From contig JAACMV010000010.1 in NCBI GenBank assembly GCA_010909725.1, positions 845,501 through 909,500 on the forward strand: a DNA stretch of 64,000 nucleotides. The letters run 5' to 3'. A program made the position numbers and the translations under genes. Positions 10,934-21,046 of the stretch are shown one piece after another. Each line of letters starts with the position of its first letter. Position 1 is the stretch's first letter. The stretch is from Picochlorum sp. 'celeri' (lineage: Eukaryota > Chlorophyta > Trebouxiophyceae). Under the pieces are notes generated by a model. The model was given only the letters and a program-made list of their open reading frames with translations. It did not search any database and was not told where the DNA came from.

Positions 10934-11352
10934 TCCCCCACATTTGTCTTTCTCCAGTCGTATATATTTACATTCTCCAACTCAATTTTTCAACATCTCA
11001 TACTGAGTGCTTTTGCCCATTGATGCGCATTGCAATCTTGCCCTCACAGGCAATAAATTGCCGGGCTCTCCAACTACTAATTAAGGAAGCAAGTCTGCCG
11101 CAGTCAATGTATGAGGATTACTACACATGATCTAGAGTCTGTATTCGAGCATTCAATTACTGATCGTTCTATTACATCACAATTACCATCGTATAAGGAA
11201 TTATAATCAAGGCCTGGGTGGTTAAAATACCAACGGGCATGGCTCATTATTCTTTCACTAGGGTGTGGACCAACGTTGGCTGTTAACAGAGGTATGACGC
11301 GTCTCCTGTGAAAAGAGAATCCTGCGCAAGGGTACTGCACGACAGAGTCGAT
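10934..11352. other. Intergenic between divergent genes
   Basis: About 420 bp between the NOG1-like GTPase and the membrane FkbM-like gene. It presumably holds both promoters. No RNA gene or repeat was recognised, and the plus frame upstream of 11353 begins only at a GTG. Confidence 0.4.
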
Positions 11353-12429
11353 ATGATACAAGGTTTTACTTGCACTCATCTGTCAACGCGTCAGGTTTTT
11401 CTGGCAACAACAGTTTTCATGTTGGCCCTCCTCCTCACCTTGTATACAAATCTAAAGAGAGAGTTGCTAACACTGTGCAACATTGGTGGATTATCGCTCA
11501 GGCGATACACTCCTGTCCTGTATCTCCACTCGAATGTACAGAAACGTACTGATGTAGAATTTCTAGAATACGTCTCAAGTGCGTGGGAGGAAGAGTGGAG
11601 ACGGAATATTCTGACGTATCAGGAAGCTCCATGCACACACATGGTCAGTGAAAATTTCTCTGAAACATTCTTAACTTTCGTGAAACGTATCAAGGAATAT
11701 AATACGAGCGAGCATTCTTATAGTCCAAATACAGCAGTTTCCTATTTCGTATATCGAATGGGGTCGACGGAAGTGAAGGTTGTCATTGAGCCATTGGTAG
11801 GCTTTTTCAGGCACCCATATGCCCTGTGTCCACCAGCAGGAAAGGCAAAAGTGTCTCTACTCGATCTGTCATACATTATTTTTCGTGGAATGCCAATTGA
11901 ATTGTTCAGACGTATGTATCCTGGACGCAAGTATCTGTTTGATCTAGGTATCAATGGCCCTGATAGAAGCTTGGCATGGTTTGATCGCGCCTACCATGCA
12001 AGTGGAATTGACTTTGATGAAATCTGGGCATGGGATTTGAGGCAATTTGATCCGACGATGTTTTGGAACAACGTCCCAGAATCAATCTACTCAAAAATAC
12101 ATTTGATTAATGTACGTGTCGGTGATAATGTTACCCATGTCGGTCATCCATTCCAGATTATCAAGAGCATTTTTCAAAAAGGAGACTATGTTGCCCTCAA
12201 ACTAGATATCGACTCCCCAGGATTCGAGCAAGTATTAGCAGACCACGTATTGCAAGATGAAGAGTTGCATGATAAAATTGCGGATTTCTATTACGAGAAG
12301 CATTTCGGTGCGCCTGGGTTTCCACACCACGGCCTTGCAGCCCATGGATCTCCTCAAGACATGAGCAGTGTCATGGAGTTTTTCACTGCTCTCCGAAAGA
12401 GGGGAATTAGAGCCCATTACTGGGTATGA
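11353..12429 (+). CDS. Single-pass membrane protein with FkbM/methyltransferase-like domain, function unknown
   Basis: 358 aa from the ATG at 11353. Residues ~15-32 (FLATTVFMLALLLTLYTNL) form one membrane anchor followed by basic residues, typical of type II Golgi proteins. The C-terminal half has YLFDLGINGPDRSLAWF (resembling the D-x-G-x-N SAM-binding strand of FkbM-like methyltransferases), DEIWAWDLRQFDP and VALKLDIDSPGFEQVL. I do not recognise a named orthologue. A Golgi glycan- or lipid-modifying methyltransferase is a guess from topology and these motifs. It precedes the CCHC gene by 99 bp on the same strand. Confidence 0.72.
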   Translation: MIQGFTCTHLSTRQVFLATTVFMLALLLTLYTNLKRELLTLCNIGGLSLRRYTPVLYLHSNVQKRTDVEFLEYVSSAWEEEWRRNILTYQEAPCTHMVSENFSETFLTFVKRIKEYNTSEHSYSPNTAVSYFVYRMGSTEVKVVIEPLVGFFRHPYALCPPAGKAKVSLLDLSYIIFRGMPIELFRRMYPGRKYLFDLGINGPDRSLAWFDRAYHASGIDFDEIWAWDLRQFDPTMFWNNVPESIYSKIHLINVRVGDNVTHVGHPFQIIKSIFQKGDYVALKLDIDSPGFEQVLADHVLQDEELHDKIADFYYEKHFGAPGFPHHGLAAHGSPQDMSSVMEFFTALRKRGIRAHYWV

Positions 12430-12528
12430 TTATGGAATTGAAATATATTAATCTTCTGAAATGCATGACAAATTCGGTAAAAGAAGGAGAATATCCCCAA
12501 CAAAAATAAAACGGTAGATTGAGTTGGC

Positions 12529-13650
12529 ATGGCACAGACAACCAACAACAAGGAAAAAAAGGAGGAAGAGCGAGAGGGACATAGAGCAAAAGCAACACCA
12601 TCACAATCTGAAGAAGATATTGATATTATAGACTCAGAGGAGGAAGGAGCGTCTCATCCCATTGATGGGTATCTTTCAAAACGGCATGGGGGAGACTCGA
12701 AAGACACTCGGCCTCGTTCCGACAACGGCCAGGCTGAGAACACAACAACTATGGAAGAAAAACAACCCCAGGCTACTCCTAGTAAACACATAGAGACACA
12801 TGGGTCATTATGGTTGCCACCTCCGTTGACCAGTTTGGATGCCATTCCTGAGAAGCAGCCAGATGATGTGATCATTATTCAGGCAGATGAGGATATGATG
12901 ACGTCGGCAGAGTATAGAAAGTTTTCAAGGCCAATACGATACTTTGATGAGGATGTTGCGGCAGGGGCGACATGTTTCAAGTGTGGGCAGGTTGGGCATA
13001 TTGCTCGAGACTGCCCAAACCCACCAAAATTGCGTCCATGCTATGTATGTGCTGGTTTTGGGCATAGTAGCTCCAAATGCCCGAATGCATCATGTTATCG
13101 GTGTGGTGAGGTTGGTCATCAAGCGAGGGACTGTATGGCGCACGTGGAGCGGTGGGAGGCGTCACCAGCCACAGTGTGCCGGCGGTGTGGGCGTGAAGAA
13201 TGTAGGGCAGCCAGTGCTGCGGATATCCTGAGGGCAGAAGGCCAGTGTAATATGCCTTATCTAGATAGCGATATACGTATGGTTCAGTGTCTTAGTTGTG
13301 GTGCGTGGGGCCATGCGAACTGTACCCCTTTGGCTCAGTCCAGAGCAATCCCCAGTTGCTTCAATTGTGGGGAAGGAGGGCATATAGGATTTGAATGCAG
13401 CATAGGCCCCACTGCCGCGGTGTTTTCAGAGCGTAAACGAGCGTATCGTAAAAAGAAACCATCCCATCGACGAGAAGATGATCATCATTCGCGTCGTACG
13501 AGCGTGATGCGGCCTTCTGCTGGACATACGAGACCGATGAAGAGGGATTTGGGTGTCGTGAATACCTGGTCCAAGAGGCATCCACCTCCCATTCGACGGA
13601 TGGATGAGGGGCATCGTCGATCCCGTGATATGAGGCTTTGGAAGCGGTAA
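12529..13650 (+). CDS. CCHC zinc-knuckle protein (ZCCHC7/AIR-like, TRAMP complex candidate)
   Basis: 373 aa. The N-terminal third is acidic and disordered. Then come consecutive C-x2-C-x4-H-x4-C knuckles: CFKCGQVGHIARDC, CYVCAGFGHSSSKC, CYRCGEVGHQARDC, a degenerate CRRCGREEC block, CLSCGAWGHANC (a knuckle with unusual C-terminal spacing) and CFNCGEGGHIGFEC. The tail is Arg/Lys-rich. The order of knuckles and the C-x2-C-G-x-W/Y-G-H-x-N-C element resemble AIR1/2 and ZCCHC7, the RNA-binding TRAMP subunits feeding the nuclear exosome. That assignment is by architecture only. Its stop is 45 bp before the HISN2 start. Confidence 0.8.
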   Translation: MAQTTNNKEKKEEEREGHRAKATPSQSEEDIDIIDSEEEGASHPIDGYLSKRHGGDSKDTRPRSDNGQAENTTTMEEKQPQATPSKHIETHGSLWLPPPLTSLDAIPEKQPDDVIIIQADEDMMTSAEYRKFSRPIRYFDEDVAAGATCFKCGQVGHIARDCPNPPKLRPCYVCAGFGHSSSKCPNASCYRCGEVGHQARDCMAHVERWEASPATVCRRCGREECRAASAADILRAEGQCNMPYLDSDIRMVQCLSCGAWGHANCTPLAQSRAIPSCFNCGEGGHIGFECSIGPTAAVFSERKRAYRKKKPSHRREDDHHSRRTSVMRPSAGHTRPMKRDLGVVNTWSKRHPPPIRRMDEGHRRSRDMRLWKR

Positions 13651-13695
13651 TACCTGACTGATATATAGAATTATATGTAACGAGAGTTGAGATTT

Positions 13696-14711
13696 ATGAA
13701 GACGATGCCTGTCTTGTGCGTGGGGACAGCAGCACAGCGAGGATGCGTTTCTGCGGCCCATGCGTTGCGGGATACACGATCAAGGTGTAATCAATATGTA
13801 AAACCAAAATTAAGTATCATGAAGGCAACGATGCGTCATTCTGTGACATGCGCGGCGGCTGTCCAGGATGAACAGGAGATTCAAGACATGCCAGAGTTTT
13901 TAGATTCCATTAAGTGGGATTCGAACAACTTGGCTGTTGCTATTGCGCAACATATTGATACAGGGGAAGTATTAATGCAGGCATTTGTGGATAGGAATGC
14001 GGTGAATGAGACGCTTCAGACTGGGTACGTTTGTGTTCTTGTCAAAAAAAAAAAGGGGCCCTTTTGTTTACATGGAGACGATGATAGTGTCATTCATACC
14101 AATGATACCAATGATGATGCAGGCTTGCGACGTTTTACAGTCGTTCGCGTCAAGGTCGATGGTGTAAAGGAGAAACGTCTGGGCATTATATCAAGGTTCA
14201 GAGCGTCCATCTTGACTGTGACAAGGATTCTATTATTTATCTGTCAGAACCTATTGGACCAGCATGTCATACGAATGCACCGACATGTTATTTCTCATCG
14301 GTATCACGGAATGACGAGGATGGTCGAGTTCAAGTTCAGGGGGAGCATACAAGTATTGAACATGCACCCATGTCAACACTGTTTGCACTGGAGCGTACTA
14401 TTCAGGAAAGAAAGCTTGCTGCTGGGACTACAGAGAAGCCATCATGGACGGTTAAATTATTGAATAATCCGGAATTGTTGTGTTCAAAGGTGAGAGAAGA
14501 GGCTGGCGAGCTTTGTGAAACGTGGGAGAATGATGAAGGAAAGGAAAGGGCTGCATCCGAGGCTGCAGATTTGATATACCATGCCATGGTGTTGTTGAAT
14601 GTTCAGGGGGTCACGTTGGAAGAAGTTAGTAAAGAATTGCGTAGACGATTTGGTACATCTGGTATTGAAGAGAAAGCTAGTCGTACTACTACATCGACGA
14701 CTCCTCCTTGA
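13696..14711 (+). CDS. HISN2: Bifunctional phosphoribosyl-AMP cyclohydrolase / phosphoribosyl-ATP pyrophosphohydrolase (2 exons)
   Basis: Exons 13696-14024 and 14123-14711 (305 aa). The 98-bp intron is GTACGT...GATGCAG and contains an A12 run. Splicing joins NETLQTG to LATFYSRSRQGRWCKGETSG, the canonical HisI motif; unspliced, the frame is lost. Zinc/Mg ligands are visible as HLDCDKDS and CHTNAPTCYF. The HisE domain follows: LERTIQERKL, SKVREEAGELCE, ASEAADLIYHAMVLL. Together they catalyse steps 2 and 3 of histidine biosynthesis. About 50 N-terminal residues are basic and Ser/Thr-rich, fitting a plastid transit peptide. Another ATG at 13819 is possible. Its 3' end converges with NDUFAF5, stops 29 bp apart. 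Confidence 0.93.
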
Positions 14712-14740
14712 TATCTTTATTATTATTATCATTATTCCTG

Positions 14741-16295
14741 TCATGTCTGCTTCAGCTTGGTCAAATCATGGAAGGAGAATGTCGCGGATCCTCTCGTTGC
14801 TGGTTTTGGTTGGAACTCGTCAGGAGACCATCCAGTCATGTAGATCACCTGGTATGTCGCTGGGATATGGTTTGAGGATTCATCCTCCCTAAACATACCT
14901 GTGTAGGCAGCAGCTGCTGCCAAGGCAGTGTCCCTTGACAGGAATGATCTCTGGTTCACCATGGCATTCGTCTCTCCCATTCTCCTCAAATGCTGTACCA
15001 ACGACACAGCATCGGGATAATTCACAATAATATCATCGACATCGACCGATGCAATTTGCATTCCTGCGCGAGTCAGCAGATTGCCAGCATCCCGCACTCG
15101 AACAAAGGGAGATGTTCGAGGGGACACGCCCCCTTCCCTCTCTTGCTGTGCCAACGTACATGCGATCCTCAACTCTTGCAGCGTATCTCCTCCTAACAAT
15201 GCCGCGACAAAAAACCCGTCAGGCCTTAGCGATTTTTTGCATTGAATCATCACACCCTACAGCAGAAGCAGACTCGATAATATTATAAATCTAAAATGTC
15301 CTTGAGGACATGTACGACGAGCTGCAGTTTCAATGCATACTACTTATTGCATCAAAATCGTTCTGTTCGCCGCATCCCTTTTATCGTACAAAACTAATAA
15401 AAGGGACCATGATACATTATACTTCCGCAGTTTCACCATGACATCAATCATCTAATGCAAATCATAGTTTCTCCTGGAAGATACCCACCAACAATAATAC
15501 ATCACGCACCGGTATATCATTCACCCAATGCAATCCTAAACAGCTGACCACAACATCAAACGACGATGCATCCGTACCAATGTCTTCCTGTGGCGATGCA
15601 GGATCCATCTCATGAAATTCCACCTCCATTGCTGATGCTTTGGGATGCTCCTTCACAAACGCATCCCACGCCTGTATATTTCTTTCAATCATAGACCTAG
15701 AATGGTCAGCCAATACCGCTCGCTGTATACCAGTCCGTTCCTCCACAAGAGACTTGAGAACCTGCAACCCAGCACCCCCAAGAACCAAGACATCCTTAAA
15801 ATCCCTGGAACAATCCTGTATCCTCTCCACAACCCGTCGAGCAACCTCATCCTGTACATATATGTTTGATGTATGTAATGATTTAAAAGAAAAGCAAATC
15901 ATGGTATGCCTCTGCAAGGAATGAACATCACCTACCTGAAGTGGGTCTGGTTCCACAGGAAACTGAGCAGCTCTAGAACGCTGCGCTGCCTTCACACCCC
16001 TGCATCATTGTTCACGATACCATACTCAATTATTAGTTTTATCAATCATGCCACGAACAGCAGAGAAAAAGACGCAATCATTCAGGAAATGGAGAGAAGA
16101 AAAGAAAAAGAAAACCCTCCAAGAAAGCCTTGGAAGAACGTACGTGTCAAAAACCGAAACCGAAGAATACCAGCAAGAGGACGACGTCGCACGCATCCCA
16201 TCATATAGATCTCTATCGATATTTGATATATCCACCATCCGCCGCACAACGGTGGATGTTCTGCGTCCCAAAGCCCTCAACACGTGGATGACCAT
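14741..16295 (-). CDS. NDUFAF5: NDUFAF5-like complex I assembly arginine hydroxylase (4 exons)
   Basis: Inferred exons: 16295-16144, 15999-15936, 15851-15510, 15256-14741, total 357 aa. Introns are 144 bp (GTACGT...GATGCAG), 84 bp (GTAGGT...GTACAG, in frame and stop-free), and 253 bp (GTGCGT...CTGTAG). Splicing yields [50 protein letters not shown]. The fold is class I methyltransferase-like ([13 protein letters not shown]). The C-terminal part carries the family block [20 protein letters not shown] and [13 protein letters not shown], followed by [16 protein letters not shown]. Human NDUFAF5 hydroxylates Arg of NDUFS7. The first exon is Arg-rich, fitting a mitochondrial presequence. Confidence 0.9.
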
Positions 16296-16510
16296 GTTAG
16301 TAGAACCTTTTCATATTGTCACACAATAATCGATTGGATTAACGACTCTAGTCTAGAGAAAAATTAAAAAATTGAATCAATTTTCATTACACATCCGAGA
16401 TGGATAGAAGAACATAACAAAATAAGAAAACAATAACTGACTTGAGATGGATCTACAGCCATGTAGAAATACCATCGGCGCCAATGATGATGACACACAT
16501 CCCATCACGA

Positions 16511-17701
16511 TCACAACAGAGCAAGTTTTCTATCCTGAATCCAGCTGAAAGAGACATCCGTGCGTGGTGCCTTTGATTTTCTCATCTCCTTTCTCTCAGC
16601 CAGCTTTCTAAACCTCTCTGGAAGGCTCAACAGGAATTCTTGATCCTTGACACCCTGGTGATTCAATCCAGTCAGATTGGCAATATTCCATCTCTGGATC
16701 AAATGCTCCATGATACTAATATAATCAAATGCAGTGTATACACCGATATCCTCGGCGACCATGCTGAAATCTTCAAACAGGTTTCTGCCTCCATTGCGAG
16801 CTTCATGCTTGCCATCATCCATCAAGTGTGCAGGCATGACAATCTTCTTTCTCATCATTCCAGCGAAGCAGTTCAATCCACCATTTGGATCAATCTTCAG
16901 AATAGCATCCATGGTGCGTGTATAGGCCATCTCGTGCCTGCTCTCATCAGCCGCAATGACACCGCAAATCTGGGTGAGGACGTCATCTCCCTTGGCCTTG
17001 GCCACTCTGGCAGTGCCTCCATGAGACAATTTAGTGGCGCGTTCCTGGAATGATGTGAACACAAAACAGTTATATGGGTGATTCTCAGTCTTTGGATCCA
17101 TTCCTTGTCCAATCAGTTGCTGAATTGTCTGCTCAACAGCCTTCATGTCAACCCTTCCAGTCAGCCACAGGTACTTGTTTAACAAATCCCCGTGTCTATT
17201 CTCCTCCGCAATCCAATGCCTCGTCCAACGAGCATATGGGTGCATAGACCTACCAGTCTCATCTCTCACCCCATCGAGAGTGTTGAGCATGGCCATGTAG
17301 GTGGGCAACGCCTCCTCTGTAATCATGTCTCCGACCAGACAGACCAAGAGCTCATCAGACAGCTCTGCTGCTCTAGCACGCAGATCCTTCACCTGATCAA
17401 AGAATCCTTCGGATTCACTCTCAGGAAGGAGGTCAGATGGCTGCCAGAGCTCGTCAACTGGTGTCAACAAGGGCAAAATCTGCTCCTCAAAAAGACCCTG
17501 TAAAGAGTCAATGCACTCCAGTTGGTCCTGGGTTGCAGAATGCATCTGAATCGTCTCTTTATTCAAAAGAACAGGCGATGCAGCTGCATGGCATGTCATA
17601 TTCCTCTTGGTGTGAGCAGAGGAAGAGGTGCGTGTGGCATGTCTCGCACTTGCCCCAAGGACATGCGAGACTGGCTTTGTTTGACTCACAACTGGTGGCA
17701 T
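16511..17701 (-). CDS. FAB2: Plastid stearoyl/acyl-ACP desaturase
   Basis: 396 aa, single exon. A Ser/Thr/Arg-rich transit peptide covers about residues 1-45. Both diiron half-sites are present: EENRHG in TRHWIAEENRHGDLLNKYL, and DESRHE in GVIAADESRHEMAYTRTM. Other family motifs are DELLVCLVGDMITEEALPTY and YNCFVFTSFQERATKLSHG. The length matches plant enzymes (about 395 aa). It is a soluble stromal enzyme putting the delta-9 double bond into stearoyl-ACP using ferredoxin. The C-terminus (VSFSWIQDRKLAL) matches the plant-type ending closely, so the gene is intact. Confidence 0.96.
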   Translation of the reverse strand: MPPVVSQTKPVSHVLGASARHATRTSSSAHTKRNMTCHAAASPVLLNKETIQMHSATQDQLECIDSLQGLFEEQILPLLTPVDELWQPSDLLPESESEGFFDQVKDLRARAAELSDELLVCLVGDMITEEALPTYMAMLNTLDGVRDETGRSMHPYARWTRHWIAEENRHGDLLNKYLWLTGRVDMKAVEQTIQQLIGQGMDPKTENHPYNCFVFTSFQERATKLSHGGTARVAKAKGDDVLTQICGVIAADESRHEMAYTRTMDAILKIDPNGGLNCFAGMMRKKIVMPAHLMDDGKHEARNGGRNLFEDFSMVAEDIGVYTAFDYISIMEHLIQRWNIANLTGLNHQGVKDQEFLLSLPERFRKLAERKEMRKSKAPRTDVSFSWIQDRKLALL

Positions 17702-17917
17702 CCTGTGATATATGGATATATGGATGGCAATAATTTGTTATATTAAATTAATTATACAGGTATGCTGATGCATCAGGATCCTTTGTTCAATGATCTGGCT
17801 GATGAAGGTGTCACGTGGTTCCATGACTCGAGTCACGTGGCCCCCATGTTTGGTTTCTGGCACGGTCCTGACACGCGCCTTGATTCGCATCTCTTCCGGG
17901 GCTAATGCCCGTGTCTT

Positions 17918-19535
17918 TCATCTCTCCCATGACGTGTTCTTTGGAGAGGACGATGATGATGATTCTTTGCCTGCGTCTGCTTCTTCTTCTTCTCCCTGGT
18001 CTCTGCCCCGACGGAGGGGTTCCAGAAAGGTGTCACGTATACGTGGATCCAGCTGTGATGCTTGCGTCAACAGGTCAATGGCCTTGTCCGTGTCATGATG
18101 GTGCGAGTGATGCAGTGTCGCCATGGAGACGAGAGCTCGCACAGCAATGGGTTCAAATGCTTTAGCATTTGCATCCCGTCGCTCCATTGCCGCGGAGCGC
18201 AAGGACACGGCATGCTGTAATTCTATGAGCGCTGCGTCAACCTCTCCCAGCTTGGTCAATGCAATACCCAGTCCAAATAATGCTTTCTGTTGCAGTATCG
18301 GTCGATCTTCTGTGACATTGACAGCTTTTTGGTAATACTCTTTGGCCATTCTCCAATCCTGCTGGGATGCTGATACCTGTGCCAGCGCCAAAAGGGGGCT
18401 TGGGTGGTTGGGATGAAGAAGCATGACTTGACGTAGGACAGGCAGGGCCTCTTTTGGAGAGCCGTCTGCGACGTATGATGCCGCTTTCTTCAACAATGCC
18501 TTTGCTTCCGGTGATACATCCCTATCATACTGTGCAGAAGACATTGCCATGCTTGTCTGCTGCGGTGGCCAGACATGCTGCAAGGCTAGTGATGTATAGA
18601 TGCTTGTTGTCCAGTAATACAGGGGTGCCTGCGGAGCAGCCATCACCCCAAACAACACTGGTATCGTCAATATTTCTAATGCAAGTCCGAGTTTTGACAG
18701 CACCCATCGACGTATCTGTTCGCCGTCCGAGAGTGGTGGTGCCGAGGGATCTACATCAGGTGGCTGTATTCTCCACAGGGATGCATGCAACCCAAGCATC
18801 AACAGCGCTGGCATCACAATGCCTGTGACACCGAGAGGCGTCGTCGTGGTCATCCAATCGATGGCAGGAAGCGTTAAATCTGTTGCCCATGGTGGCCCTC
18901 CCACATCGAATCCAGGCCATTCCCGACGCGCCATGTACCTGACAGAGTACAAACCATACACCAGAACAGATGCTTGAATCACTGGCGATGCCACCATCCA
19001 CAGTGGACTCGGCTGGTTGGATGATGCCGCCATGATTGCTTGCGCTTTTTTTCTCATCAGAGCCATACGTTCTCCAGGGGAAGATGACGATGCCGAAAGC
19101 GTGTCATCCCTCATGGCAGAGACAACATGTGCTGTGGCCTGCTGTGCTTTTCGTGACAATGGAAACATGGCCATCCTCAAGGCAGCCCCTCCCGACATGA
19201 GCGTCACCCACCATGGTAGCCCTGTAAACGAATGAATGGTATCGAGAGCATGTGCCATGGGTTCTGCAATGCTACTGCCTCCATCATAGTGCTCGCCACT
19301 GCTGCTGTGAGTGGGAGCAGCACTGCTGTGGAACGAACGACCACCACCATGCCCAAACACCAAGGACTGAACAGCACCAGGCACACCAATATCACCTGGT
19401 ATTCTGCACATGGTTTCATTAAAGTAATCGAATATTTATTTAGTATGCAAAGAGGGGATTGATACACACAGTGCCAGCATACCGTTGGTTGTCGATTGCC
19501 GTAACCACCACTCGGGTGAAAAATGCTCTCTTCAT
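17918..19535 (-). CDS. OXA2: OXA2/COX18-type mitochondrial insertase with C-terminal TPRs (2 exons)
   Basis: The main exon (19403-17918) encodes a YidC/Oxa1 core (LPWWVTLMSGGAALRMAMFPL, several hydrophobic segments) and then TPRs (EALPVLRQVMLLHPNHPSP, KEYYQKAVNVTEDRPILQQ, LTKLGEVDAALIELQHAV). An OXA core plus TPR is the plant OXA2a/b architecture, used for cytochrome oxidase assembly. I infer a 53-nt first exon at 19535-19483 (a basic, acid-poor presequence starting MKRAFFTRVVVTA) joined across a 79-bp GTATGC...GTGCAG intron, giving 512 aa. The alternative is translation from the ATG at 19411, which lies on the splice acceptor. RSFHSS near residue 41 looks like a presequence cleavage region. 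Confidence 0.85.
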
Positions 19536-19647
19536 GCTACTGCCATGTCTATTCTTTTCAAGCGGCTCTCATACATCGCGTATTGTCTCGAATTAAACCG
19601 GCCATTTATAGATGTATCATGTATTGATATAGAAGGACTTGGTCCTC

Positions 19648-19672
19648 AGATCTCTAGAGATCTCTAGAGATC
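19648..19672. repeat. 25-bp palindromic array (10-bp unit AGATCTCTAG, 2.5 copies)
   Basis: Overlapping perfect palindromes of the unit AGATCTCTAG. The identical 25-mer occurs at 34930-34954. Here it lies 138 bp before the SAICAR synthetase ATG and 113 bp before the inferred OXA2 ATG, in their shared divergent intergenic region. Confidence 0.7.
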
Positions 19673-19810
19673 ATAGCTATCCGTAAATAGAATATGGATT
19701 GATATAAATACTGGTCTTGGCCGTCTCCCAAAGACGCATCTGATCCATTAATTATATAGCATCTATCAATATATAGTACATAAATCTACCCAGAGGCCGT
19801 GTAGTAGATC

Positions 19811-21046
19811 ATGAATCGGTCAGGAACACTGTCTCATGCCCATCTTTGCATGGACTTACGGATAGCAGGTCCTCCTGCAGCCTTGTCATTAAGAAGACTG
19901 AAATTTCAATCTAATAAACATTATCATGAAATTAGTATGACTAGGAGATGTCGATCATCGTCTTTTGAAAAGGACGTTGGCATTGAGTGCATGGAAGGGT
20001 TGAGGCCCGAAGTTGACCATGCCGTTGATCGTGGGATTGACAATTGTTTAACCTACACAGACTTGGGTGTTGGTAAAAAGTACGAGGTACGGTAGGATGA
20101 TATGCTCGCTGGAGGGAGAGTAAATGCGAAGATGATGATTCCTGTATGTGGACTGCAGGGAAAAGTGAGGGATACCTACGATTTGGGAGATACGACCATC
20201 ATTGTGACGACAGATAGGCAGAGTGCGTTTGATAGACATTTAGCATCTATTCCTTTCAAGGGGCAGGTGTTGAATGAGACCAGTGCATGGTGGATGAGGA
20301 AGACTACCCACATCATTCCAAATGCATTGATTGATGTGCCAGATCCCAATATTAGTGTGATGCAGAAATGCACCGTTTTTCCTGTTGAATTTGTGTGTCG
20401 AGGTTTTATGACTGGAAGTACGGAGACATCGTTGTGGACGCATTATAACAGAGGGGAGCGAGAGTATTGTGGGAATGTCTTTCCTGATGGGATGAAGAAG
20501 AATGAGCAGTTGAGTCACAATGTGCTCACGCCAACAACTAAAGCTGCCGATCATGATGTCCCTATTAGCCCAGATGATATTGTGAAGCAAGGACTCATGT
20601 CACAGGAGGATTGGGATGTGGCAAGTGCAGCTGCATTGGCATTGTTTGAATTTGGGCAAAAGGAGGCTGCGTCTCGTGGTTTGTTGCTTGTGGATACAAA
20701 GTATGAGTTTGGAAAGGATCCTGAAGGAAATATCATGCTGATTGATGAAATTCATACCCCTGATAGCTCTCGATATTGGATTGCGGATGGATATAAGGAG
20801 CGATTGGAGAATGGTCAGGAGCCACAGAATATCGACAAGGAATTCTTGAGGCTGTGGTTCAGGGCCAACTGCGACCCATATAATGACGATGTGTTGCCAG
20901 AAGCGCCGAAAGAGCTTGTCAAGGAGCTTTCACGTCGATATATTTTCCTGTATGAAACAATTACTGGAGAGGCATTTGTGCCAGCAGATCCAGATATTCC
21001 TGCACAGGAGCGGATCAAAGAAGCCATTTCCAAATATATTCATTAA
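19811..21046 (+). CDS. PUR7: SAICAR synthetase (PurC/PUR7), plastid-targeted (2 exons)
   Basis: Exons 19811-20086 and 20159-21046 (387 aa) with a 72-bp intron GTACGG...CTGCAG in phase 0. Splicing joins GVGKKYE to GKVRDTYDLGD, recreating the PurC N-terminal strand. Family motifs are VTTDRQSAFDR, LASIPFKGQVLNETSAWW, EFVCRGFMTGST, LVDTKYEFG, LIDEIHTPDSSRYW. It ligates aspartate to CAIR in purine synthesis. The first ~60 residues are basic and Ser/Arg-rich, fitting the plastid location known for the plant pathway. Its TAA overlaps the stop of the convergent DUF455 gene in a shared TTAA. Confidence 0.95.
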
